Below are positions 58,091 to 64,000 of a DNA stretch of 64,000 bases, piece after piece (position 1 is the first letter of the stretch; each line of letters begins with the position of its first letter). The notes under the pieces are model-generated. The model had not been told where the DNA came from, did not search any database, and was given only the letters and a program-made list of their open reading frames with translations. A program made the translations under genes and the position numbers. Source of the DNA: Antribacter gilvus (lineage in GTDB: Bacteria; Actinomycetota; Actinomycetes; Actinomycetales; Cellulomonadaceae); NCBI RefSeq assembly GCF_003946865.1, contig NZ_QXTH01000003.1, positions 248,001 through 312,000 of the forward strand. The letters run 5' to 3'.

Positions 58091-58531
58091 ATGGCGGAGG
58101 GCCAGAAGGTGGTCGAGATTCTCCTGGTCGAGGACGACCCGGGCGATGTGCTCATGACGCGCGAGGCGTTCGAGGACTACAAGATCGCCAACCGTCTCTC
58201 GGTCGTGACCGACGGCGTGAGCGCGCTGGAGTTCCTGCGCCGGCAGGGTGAGTACGCGGACGCGCCGGCTCCCGACCTCGTCCTCCTTGACCTCAACCTC
58301 CCGCGGATGGACGGCCTCGAGGTGCTCGCCGTGGTCAAGAACGACCCCGCGCTGCGGCACATCCCCGTGGTCGTGCTGACCACGTCGGACTCGGAGGAGG
58401 ACATCATCGGGTCCTACTCGCTGCACGCGAACGCGTACGTGACCAAGCCGGTCGACTTCGAGCGGTTCATCGACGTGGTGCGGCAGATCGACGACTTCTT
58501 CGTCTCCGTGGTGCGGCTGCCCGGTCGCTGA
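58091..58531 (+). CDS. Single-domain response regulator (Rcp1-like)
   Basis: 146-residue stand-alone receiver. [19 protein letters not shown] at the start, phospho-acceptor Asp in [11 protein letters not shown] (about 67), conserved Thr in [11 protein letters not shown] and Lys in AYVTKPVD. The Rcp1 class usually pairs with HisKA kinases of the type encoded upstream. ATG 58091 chosen; TTG 58088 precedes it. No output domain, so it may act as phosphate sink or adaptor. Confidence 0.92.
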   Translation: MAEGQKVVEILLVEDDPGDVLMTREAFEDYKIANRLSVVTDGVSALEFLRRQGEYADAPAPDLVLLDLNLPRMDGLEVLAVVKNDPALRHIPVVVLTTSDSEEDIIGSYSLHANAYVTKPVDFERFIDVVRQIDDFFVSVVRLPGR

Positions 58532-58625
58532 CGCGGGTCGCTGACGCCCGTCCGGTCGCCCGGACCCGGCGACGATGCCCGGTCCGCACGTGAACCTCCC
58601 GTCATGTCCTGTGACGACACGCCGG

Positions 58626-58631
58626 TAGGCT
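58626..58631 (+). promoter_or_regulatory. -10 hexamer TAGGCT upstream of PAC2 gene
   Basis: TAGGCT ends 6 nt before a GTG at 58638, the leaderless spacing, but that GTG opens an out-of-frame ORF (to 58910) overlapping the PAC2 gene start at 58739. The PAC2 mRNA would have a ~100-nt leader. Confidence 0.45.
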
Positions 58632-58738
58632 GCGCCGGTGGCGAGGGCGCGCACAAGTTGCCGGCAGCGGGAAGCATCCGAGCCTGCCTCGTTGTTAACT
58701 CCCTCGAAGGACGACGCACGTCAGGAGGATGAGGCCAG

Positions 58739-59668
58739 GTGCTGGACCCGCAGGGCATCTACGAGGTCGACGAGGCAGCGGTCGCCCGAACGCTGGGGGA
58801 GGGTTCTCCCGCAGGTACCGACGGCCCCGTGCTGGTGCACGCCGTCAAGGGCTTCGTCGACGCCGGGGCGGCCGGAGAGCTCGCCGTGGCGCACACGCGG
58901 TCGGAGCTGACGTGGGAACGTCTCGCGACGTTCGACATGGACCAGCTCCTCGACTACCGCTCCAAGCGCGCAACGTTCACGTTCGACACCGACCGCTGGG
59001 CCGACTACGAGGAGCCGTACCTCGTGCTGGACCACGTCACCGACGGCGAGGGCACCGGCTTCCTGCTGCTCCACGGGGTCGAGCCGGACCTGCAGTGGGA
59101 GCGAGTGGTCGGCGCGGTCCGCCAGCTGGTGGAGCGCTTCGGCGTGAGCCTGACGGTAGGCCTGCACGGCATCCCCATGGGCGTGCCGCACACCCGCCCC
59201 CTCTCGCTCACGGCGCACGCGACGCGCTCCGGCCTCGTTGACGACTACACGTCCTGGTTCGGCTCCGTGAAGGTGCCGGGATCGCTCGCCGCGCTGCTGG
59301 AGTACCGCCTCGGACAGGCGGGCCACGACGCGCTCGGCTTCACGGTCCACGTGCCGCACTACCTGGCGCAGTCGCAGTACCCGCCCGCGGCGGTCGTGGG
59401 GCTCCGCCACGTGGAGCGCGCCACCGGCCTCGACCTGCACCTGTCGGCGCTCGACGCCGCCGCGACGGACGCGACGCTCGAGGTGGAGAAGCAGGTGCAG
59501 GAGTCGAGCGAGGTGGCCGCCGTGGTGAAGGCGCTCGAGGAGCAGTACGACGCGTTCGCCCGCTCCGTGGGCCGGACCAACCTCCTCGCCGAGACCGCGC
59601 CGCTCCCCACCGCCGACGAGCTCGGCGCGGAGTTCGAGCGTTTCCTGGCCCAGCAGAACGGCGACTGA
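58739..59668 (+). CDS. PAC2 family protein
   Basis: 309-residue protein of the PAC2 (proteasome-assembly-chaperone-like) superfamily, widespread in actinobacteria; molecular role unclear. The N-terminal segment VLVHAVKGFVDAGAAGELA and the central GLHGIPMGVPHTRPLSLTAH region (about residues 140-160) are characteristic. The C-terminus is a charged coiled-coil-like helix (EVEKQVQESSEVAAVVKALE). GTG 58739 with AGGAGG about 10 nt upstream. Confidence 0.88.
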   Translation: MLDPQGIYEVDEAAVARTLGEGSPAGTDGPVLVHAVKGFVDAGAAGELAVAHTRSELTWERLATFDMDQLLDYRSKRATFTFDTDRWADYEEPYLVLDHVTDGEGTGFLLLHGVEPDLQWERVVGAVRQLVERFGVSLTVGLHGIPMGVPHTRPLSLTAHATRSGLVDDYTSWFGSVKVPGSLAALLEYRLGQAGHDALGFTVHVPHYLAQSQYPPAAVVGLRHVERATGLDLHLSALDAAATDATLEVEKQVQESSEVAAVVKALEEQYDAFARSVGRTNLLAETAPLPTADELGAEFERFLAQQNGD

Positions 59669-59703
59669 CCCCGCGACACACGGTGTCAGGAATGTGCGTG
59701 TTC

Positions 59704-59732
59704 TGTGGCATCCGTAAGTGAGCCATGCCACA
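59704..59732 (+). promoter_or_regulatory. Inverted repeat TGTGGCAT/ATGCCACA in csp upstream region
   Basis: 8-bp perfect arms (59704-59711, 59725-59732) separated by 13 bp, 36 bp after the PAC2 stop and about 130 bp before cspA. It may be an operator, or part of a structured cold-shock leader, or a weak terminator. Confidence 0.45.
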
Positions 59733-59860
59733 CTGGCGCCGTTGCACGTGCGTACCAAGGCATGACCCGTCCGTTGGTCGTGAGCACGAGGGATGCATTG
59801 CGGCACGGCGGCGGGTATCGGGCCCGCCGGCGGATCCCGGACGGAAGGTCGAAGGACAGC

Positions 59861-60064
59861 ATGGCGCAGGGTTCTGTGAAGTGGTTCAACGCGGAGAAGG
59901 GCTACGGGTTCATCGCCCAGGACGGCGGCGGCGCTGACGTCTTTGTCCACTACTCCGCCATCGAGACGAACGGGTACCGCACTCTCGAGGAGGCCCAGCG
60001 GGTCGAGTTCGAGATCACCCAGGGCCCCAAGGGCCCGCAGGCAGAGCAGGTCCGCCCGCTCTGA
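59861..60064 (+). CDS. cspA: Cold shock protein
   Basis: 67-residue single CSD-fold RNA chaperone. RNP1 KGYGFIAQ and RNP2 VFVHYSA are intact; N-terminus [19 protein letters not shown] is typical. ATG 59861 with AAGGA upstream. The upstream gap (192 bp) probably includes a long leader. A strong terminator follows 7 bp after the stop. Confidence 0.97.
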   Translation: MAQGSVKWFNAEKGYGFIAQDGGGADVFVHYSAIETNGYRTLEEAQRVEFEITQGPKGPQAEQVRPL

Positions 60065-60071
60065 CGGTACC

Positions 60072-60109
60072 GGCAGAGGCCGCGCCCCCTCGGGGACGCG
60101 GCCTCTGCC
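60072..60109. terminator. Terminator between cspA and spermidine-synthase-like gene
   Basis: 13-bp perfect stem (60072-60084 with 60097-60109), loop of 12 nt. Located between convergent stops, so possibly bidirectional. Confidence 0.85.
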
Positions 60110-60118
60110 ATGCCCGGG

Positions 60119-61105
60119 TCACGCCGCGGGCAGAGGGTCGGTCGGCAGCGGCGCCGCCGTCCCGGCGAAGCGCGTGGCCTCGTCACCCACGAGCAGGGTC
60201 GCGGGGACGGCGAGGGTCCGCAGTGCCCGCCCGAGGGCGGGTTCCCGAAGATCGAGGGCCGTCCCGGTCGCGTCGCCCGTGCCCCTCCGCTGCCCGACGG
60301 CGGCGCTCGTCCCGGGCGCGGCGGTCGTCGCCTCCTCGGGCTCGGGCAGGGCGCGGACGGCGGCGAGCACCACGTTGCCGTAGCGGCGTCCCTTGAGGAC
60401 AGCCGGCTCGGCCACGGCTGCGAGCCGCCCTTGGCCTGCGGCGTCGGGCCCGAACACCGCGGCGAGCGTCGCCACCTCCCGGCGCGCGATGGTGAGGGGC
60501 GGCCGGTCCGCGCAGTTGACGAGCAGGACGCCCCCGGGCCGGAGCACGCGCCGGGCCTCCGCGGCGAAGCCGGAACCTACGAGGTGGCCGGGGGTGCTGT
60601 CCCCGGCGAAGACGTCGCGGACCACCACGTCGTAGGACTCGTCGGGCAGGGAGGCGAGCGCACGGCCGGCGTCGTCGGCCCGCAGCCGCAGCCGGGGGGC
60701 GCGGGGCAGGGCGAACCAGGCCCGGACCAGCTCGAGGAGCCGGGAGTCGAGGTCGACGCCGAGCTGCCGGGAGTCCGGGCGCTCGTGCTCCACGTGGCGC
60801 GCGAACGCGCTCCCGGCCGCCCCCAGGTGCAGCACGCGGAGCGGGCCGCCGGGGAGCAGTGCGACCACCGCGGCCATCTGCTGCATGTACTCGAAGTCGA
60901 GAAATCCCGGGTCGTCGAGGTCGAGGCTCGAGCTGGGCACGCCGTTGACGTGCAGCGTCACTCGCTCGGGGTGGTCAGGGTCGCGAACGACCTCGGCCGT
61001 GCCCGTGTCGATCGGGACCTGGCCCACGGGAAGGTCCGCCGGGAGTGTCAGAGGTCCGGAGGAAGATGTGGAGCGTCGGACGGAGCGGGCAGCGCGGCGG
61101 GCCAT
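60119..61105 (-). CDS. Spermidine synthase-like methyltransferase-fold protein
   Basis: 328-residue protein. The Rossmann motif VLHLGAAGSAFARHVE (about residues 92-107), acidic LGVDLDSRLLELVR and the ARRVLRPGGVLLVNCAD strand resemble polyamine synthases (fused-MFS-free type). Key aspartate DVFAGDSTPGHL fits the family, but actinobacterial members often lack spermidine synthesis and substrate is uncertain. ATG 61105; GAGACT lies 6 nt upstream, a weak -10. Long Ala/Thr-rich C-terminus. Confidence 0.8.
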   Translation of the reverse strand: MARRAARSVRRSTSSSGPLTLPADLPVGQVPIDTGTAEVVRDPDHPERVTLHVNGVPSSSLDLDDPGFLDFEYMQQMAAVVALLPGGPLRVLHLGAAGSAFARHVEHERPDSRQLGVDLDSRLLELVRAWFALPRAPRLRLRADDAGRALASLPDESYDVVVRDVFAGDSTPGHLVGSGFAAEARRVLRPGGVLLVNCADRPPLTIARREVATLAAVFGPDAAGQGRLAAVAEPAVLKGRRYGNVVLAAVRALPEPEEATTAAPGTSAAVGQRRGTGDATGTALDLREPALGRALRTLAVPATLLVGDEATRFAGTAAPLPTDPLPAA

Positions 61106-61146
61106 GGGCTCAGTCTCTCGCGCCCGGCCGGGCCGCTTGACAGAGT

Positions 61147-61160
61147 AGAACGCATGTTCG
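61147..61160 (+). promoter_or_regulatory. LexA box upstream of HEPN-dinB pair
   Basis: AGAACGCATGTTCG matches CGAAC-N4-GTTCG at 13 of 14 positions. It lies 36 bp before the ATG at 61196, so the pair should be SOS-induced. Confidence 0.75.
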
Positions 61161-61195
61161 ATAGTGAGGCGAGGATCGATCGAAGGAGGTCGGCG

Positions 61196-61678
61196 ATGGG
61201 TGGGATGCAGGAGACGTCGGGGGCTCAGGCTCACGTGATGGTCCCTCGCATGACGCCGCGCGTGGTATCGCCCGCGGTCAAGGAGCTGCTCCGCCGCGCG
61301 GACGCCGAGCTCGCGGCGGCCGCGGCCGCTGACGACCCGGGGGACCGGTTCGTGCACGGCCACCTGGCGGCGATCCGCTCCGCGGCGGCGGTGGTGGCCC
61401 TGCGGGGCCGTCCCACGCGGCGTTCGGGTGCCCGCACGGTCTGGGAGATGCTCGCGCACGTCGAGCCCGACCTGGCCGCCTGGTCGGGCTACTTCGCCTC
61501 CGGCGCGCGACTGCGCGCAGCGGTGGACGCCGGTCGTTCGGGCGAGGTCGAGCCCGCGCGTGCCGACGAGCTGGTCGCCTGCGCGGAGGACTTCCGTGAC
61601 GAGGTGGCGATGCTCGTCGACCCCGACGCCGGGTTCTCCCGGCAGCCCCGCCTCGCCCTCGTCCCGGCAGCCTCGTGA
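61196..61678 (+). CDS. SAV_6107 family HEPN-type protein
   Basis: 160-residue helical protein of a family regularly encoded just before dinB in actinobacteria. VVSPAVKELLRRADAELAAA and FVHGHLAAIRSAAAVVALRG are typical segments; a degenerate HEPN fold has been assigned to the family. ATG 61196 with GGAGGT upstream. Role in translesion synthesis is inferred from linkage and the shared LexA box. dinB starts 7 bp after the stop. Confidence 0.85.
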   Translation: MGGMQETSGAQAHVMVPRMTPRVVSPAVKELLRRADAELAAAAAADDPGDRFVHGHLAAIRSAAAVVALRGRPTRRSGARTVWEMLAHVEPDLAAWSGYFASGARLRAAVDAGRSGEVEPARADELVACAEDFRDEVAMLVDPDAGFSRQPRLALVPAAS

Positions 61679-61685
61679 GCGCGCC

Positions 61686-62909
61686 GTGAGCAGGGGCCCG
61701 CGTGCCGTGGGCGCGCACCGTGACTGGGGCGACGACGAGTCGGGCTGCGCCGTGCTCCACATCGACATGGACGCCTTCTTCGCCTCCTGCGAGCTGGCGC
61801 GCCGGCCCGAGCTGCGGGGGCGGCCGGTCATCGTCGGCGGGCGCGACCGGGGCGTCGTGCTGGCGGCCACCTACGAGGCGCGGGCGTTCGGCGTGCGCTC
61901 CGCCATGCCGATGACGCGGGCGCGGGTGCTGTGCCCCCAGGCCGTGGTCGTCCCGCCCGACCACCATCTGTACCACGACGTCTCGCGGTCGGTCATGGAG
62001 CTCCTCGGGCAGGTCACGCCCATCGTGGAGCAGATCAGCGTGGACGAGGCCTTCCTCGACGTGAGCGGAGCCCGGCGCCGCCTGGGAGCGCCCACGGCCA
62101 TCGGTGCCGCGCTGCGCGAGCGGATCCGCGCCGAGCACGGCGTCACCGCCTCGGTCGGTATCGCCAAGAACAAGTTCGTCGCCAAGCTGGCCTCCACGCA
62201 CGCCAAGCCGGACGGGATGATGCTCGTCCCCGTGGCGGCCACCATCGACTTCCTCCACACGTTGCCCGTCGGCGCGTTGTGGGGCGTAGGCGAGCGCACC
62301 GAGGAGGCCCTCGCGCGGTGGGGCATCACCACCGTCGAACAGCTGGCCGGCACCGACCTGCTGAGCCTCCAGTCGGCCGTGGGATCCGTCACAGGGGCGC
62401 ACCTCCACGATCTTGCGTGGGGCCGCGACCCCCGCCCCGTCGTCCCTGGCCGGGAGGAGCGGAGCATCGGCGCCGAGACCACGTTCGCCACGGACCAGCA
62501 CGACGCCAGGGTGGTGGAGCGCCGCGTGCTCGAGCTCGCGGACCGCGTGGCGGCCCGGATGCGGCAGCAGGGCGTCGTGGCGCGCACCGTGGCGGTGAAG
62601 GTGCGCACCAGCGACTTCCGCACTCTCAGCAGGTCCCGCACCCTCAGCGCCCCCACCGACGTGGCCCGCGAGGTGTTCCTGGTGGCGCGCGAGCTGGTGG
62701 CGGGCGTGGACCTGCGGGGGCTGCCGGTGCGCCTCGTCGGGGTGCGCGGAGAGAACCTGCAGCGGCGGGAAGGGTCTGTCGGGCAGCTCACGCTCGAGGA
62801 GGCGAGCGACCCGCGCGGAGAGTCGCAGCGCGAGGCCGAGCTCGCGCTGGACGCGGTGCGCGAGCGGTTCGGCCGGGCGGCGATCGGTCTTGGGGCCCCG
62901 ACGCGGTAA
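61686..62909 (+). CDS. dinB: DNA polymerase IV
   Basis: 407-residue Y-family translesion polymerase. Catalytic residues lie in LHIDMDAFFASCEL (about residues 24-37) and SVDEAFLDVSG (about 119-129). Thumb HhH LWGVGERTEEALARWGI and little-finger domain follow. The C-terminus lacks the canonical beta-clamp motif at the very end, though QLTLEEA may serve. GTG 61686; the upstream gene ends at 61678. Coupled to the HEPN gene under a LexA box. Confidence 0.94.
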   Translation: MSRGPRAVGAHRDWGDDESGCAVLHIDMDAFFASCELARRPELRGRPVIVGGRDRGVVLAATYEARAFGVRSAMPMTRARVLCPQAVVVPPDHHLYHDVSRSVMELLGQVTPIVEQISVDEAFLDVSGARRRLGAPTAIGAALRERIRAEHGVTASVGIAKNKFVAKLASTHAKPDGMMLVPVAATIDFLHTLPVGALWGVGERTEEALARWGITTVEQLAGTDLLSLQSAVGSVTGAHLHDLAWGRDPRPVVPGREERSIGAETTFATDQHDARVVERRVLELADRVAARMRQQGVVARTVAVKVRTSDFRTLSRSRTLSAPTDVAREVFLVARELVAGVDLRGLPVRLVGVRGENLQRREGSVGQLTLEEASDPRGESQREAELALDAVRERFGRAAIGLGAPTR

Positions 62910-63048
62910 AGCGAGCGCTCCCAGCCCAGGTAGGATACTTAGACCTGGGAGAATGACCCTGATATGACCAGGATGTCGACTACCACGTACGGCCCGAGCG
63001 GCTTATCCTGAAGTAGACACTGTTCCTTTGCGAGATCCGGGGGTCTCG

Positions 63049-63477
63049 ATGCCTCTGTCCGAGTACGAGCAGCGTGTGCTGGAGCAGATGGAGCGCGCAC
63101 TGACCTCTGATGACCCGCGACTTGCCAACACGCTCCAGTCGACAGGTCGGCGCTCACCACTGCGCTTCGTCATGGCGGGGATCGGTGTCGTCGCCGGTCT
63201 CCTCCTCCTGGTCTTCGGCGCGGCCAGGGGCGAGACGTTCGGCACCATCGTGGGAGCCGTCGGGTTCATCCTGATGTTCACCGGCGTCACGTTCGCGATC
63301 ACCGGCCCACGCAAGCCCAAGCAGGGCACGCTGGGGCTCGTGAACCCGGACGGGAGCGTCCGGTCCGGTCCGCAGGCACCGGCCAAGAGCAAGGGTGGTG
63401 GCGGCTACGCAGGCCTCCTCGCCCGTCTCGAGGAGCGGTGGGACAAGCGGCGTGGGGGTCAGGACGGTCGAGGCTGA
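63049..63477 (+). CDS. DUF3040 family membrane protein
   Basis: 142-residue protein. The N-terminal signature MPLSEYEQRVLEQMERALTS then DDPRLA identifies DUF3040; two transmembrane helices (about 43-60 and 67-88) and a basic tail follow. Function unknown; it normally sits near dinB and the mraZ division cluster in actinobacteria. A short inverted repeat CGAGA-N8-TCTCG abuts the ATG and may mask initiation. Confidence 0.9.
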   Translation: MPLSEYEQRVLEQMERALTSDDPRLANTLQSTGRRSPLRFVMAGIGVVAGLLLLVFGAARGETFGTIVGAVGFILMFTGVTFAITGPRKPKQGTLGLVNPDGSVRSGPQAPAKSKGGGGYAGLLARLEERWDKRRGGQDGRG

Positions 63478-63499
63478 CCTCCTGACGGTGAATACCAGC

Positions 63500-63530
63500 A
63501 CGGCCCCGCACCTGACAGGTGCGGGGCCGT
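63500..63530. terminator. Terminator after DUF3040 gene
   Basis: 14-bp perfect stem (63500-63513 with 63517-63530), loop GAC, then TCCGTG. Between convergent genes. Confidence 0.85.
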
Positions 63531-63561
63531 TCCGTGTCCGGTGCGTTGGCCGAGCAGCACC

Positions 63562-64000
63562 TCAGGTCTTGCCGCTCAGCGCCCCTGTCAGTGCCGCAGT
63601 CAGCTCGCCCGTCAGGGCCTCCAGCTGTTCCGCCGACGGCGGCACGTAGTCCCGCGCGTACCGCTCCGACTCGGCGGCGTCCGCCAGCGCGACGAGCTGA
63701 TCCGCCACGTCGGCGGCCAGCGGCTCGCCCGTCCGTGCCCGGACCTGGGCGTCGATCGCCTCGGGAGCCCGCCGCAGCGTCGTCGACGGCGGGAGCACCA
63801 CGTCGCGCTCGGCGAGCACGGCGAGCACCCGTGACCAGGCGCGCTCCGGGTCGAGCACCTCCACCTCGGTCCGTCGGCGCAGCAGCCACACCACGACACC
63901 CGTGATCAGCAGCAGCCCGCCGATGCCGGTCGTCAGCCACACCCAGAACGGCATGGAGTTCTCGGCCGCGCCGCCGCCGGACCCGCTCCCGGCGCCGGCT
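63562..64000 (-). CDS. C-terminal part of a probable transglutaminase-family membrane protein
   Basis: The frame stays open to the window edge, so the gene continues beyond 64000. Visible part: Gly/Ala/Ser-rich loop, one transmembrane helix (WVWLTTGIGGLLLITGVVVWLLRR) and a soluble C-terminal domain of about 100 residues (YARDYVPPSAEQL). This end resembles TgpA/DUF3488-transglutaminase proteins that often neighbour DUF3040 genes. The diagnostic transglutaminase domain is outside the window, so the call is tentative. Confidence 0.5.
   Translation of the reverse strand, partial: AGAGSGSGGGAAENSMPFWVWLTTGIGGLLLITGVVVWLLRRRTEVEVLDPERAWSRVLAVLAERDVVLPPSTTLRRAPEAIDAQVRARTGEPLAADVADQLVALADAAESERYARDYVPPSAEQLEALTGELTAALTGALSGKT

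Noticed and set aside
58638-58910. Basic 90-residue ORF overlapping the PAC2 gene, as a real CDS
   Set aside because: It overlaps PAC2 by about 170 bp in another frame with shadow-like composition. Kept only as a possible leader ORF in findings.
1-64000. CRISPR arrays, IS elements, prophage, tRNA or rRNA genes
   Set aside because: Direct reading showed no spaced direct-repeat arrays, transposases, integrases or cloverleaf sequences. Repeats present are tandem or palindromic and non-mobile-looking.

Overview
This window is a high-GC, gene-dense stretch of actinobacterial core chromosome. Gene content and order fit the order Micrococcales, probably near Cellulomonadaceae/Promicromonosporaceae. 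That placement is inferred from synteny and codon style, not from a marker search. The conserved backbone is pnp - M16 protease - dapB - dapA - RNase J - ftsK - pgsA - cinA - clgR - DUF3046 - recA - recX - gluABCD - miaB - miaA - dapF - hflX - dinG - lexA/LysM - nrdR - serA - dinB. Much of this order is shared with Mycobacterium and other actinobacteria. I see no prophage, IS element, CRISPR array, tRNA or rRNA. No gene-free stretch exceeds 300 bases.

Layout. 1-4.6 kb: 3' part of pnp, an M16 peptidase and dapB, with a 91-bp tandem repeat between the last two. 4.7-8.4 kb: accessory genes (unknown ORF, GNAT, AzlCD, aldehyde dehydrogenase). 8.5-20 kb: dapA, rnj, two DUF4328 membrane proteins, a TetR/membrane-protein pair, ftsK, a CapA-like protein, pgsA-cinA and clgR. 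20-29.4 kb: DNA repair block (nei-type glycosylase, Lhr helicase, DUF3046, recA, recX). 29.5-33 kb: glutamate-type ABC transporter. 33-45 kb: tRNA modification (miaB, miaA), dapF, two YbjN proteins, hflX, dinG. 44.9-48.6 kb: ldh, lexA, a divergent LysM protein, nrdR. 48.7-54.9 kb: a large sortase-type surface protein, serA and a HelD/UvrD-like helicase. 55-58.5 kb: a three-gene signalling cluster (receiver-SpoIIE phosphatase, histidine kinase, receiver). 58.7-64 kb: PAC2 protein, cold-shock protein, spermidine-synthase-like protein, an SOS-type HEPN-dinB pair, DUF3040, and the end of a probable transglutaminase-family membrane protein.

Functional themes. (1) DNA damage response: LexA-type operators (CGAAC-N4-GTTCG class) lie upstream of recA, lexA, the LysM gene and the HEPN-dinB pair, and several other repair helicases are nearby. 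(2) Diaminopimelate/lysine synthesis: dapB, dapA and dapF are all present but in separate units. (3) RNA metabolism: PNPase, RNase J, MiaA/MiaB, a DEAH/Lhr helicase.

The strongest pattern not explained by gene annotation is promoter architecture. At least fifteen genes have a TAnnnT-type -10 hexamer ending exactly 6 (rarely 7) nt before the start codon, usually without a Shine-Dalgarno sequence, as expected for leaderless mRNAs. In two places the same signal sits on a short ORF that overlaps the next gene's start out of frame. A second pattern is a family of three 60-bp hairpins with the same layout (28-nt arms, 4-nt loop, CTGTGGGTACG ends), each placed just after a gene. In two of them the arms differ in sequence but keep pairing. 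Other structures worth a look are long perfect hairpins inside the first codons of the M16 protease and ftsK genes, in-frame repeats in the gene before miaA, a ~100-bp imperfect palindrome after recX, and a restriction-endonuclease-like motif in the LPxTG-type surface protein.
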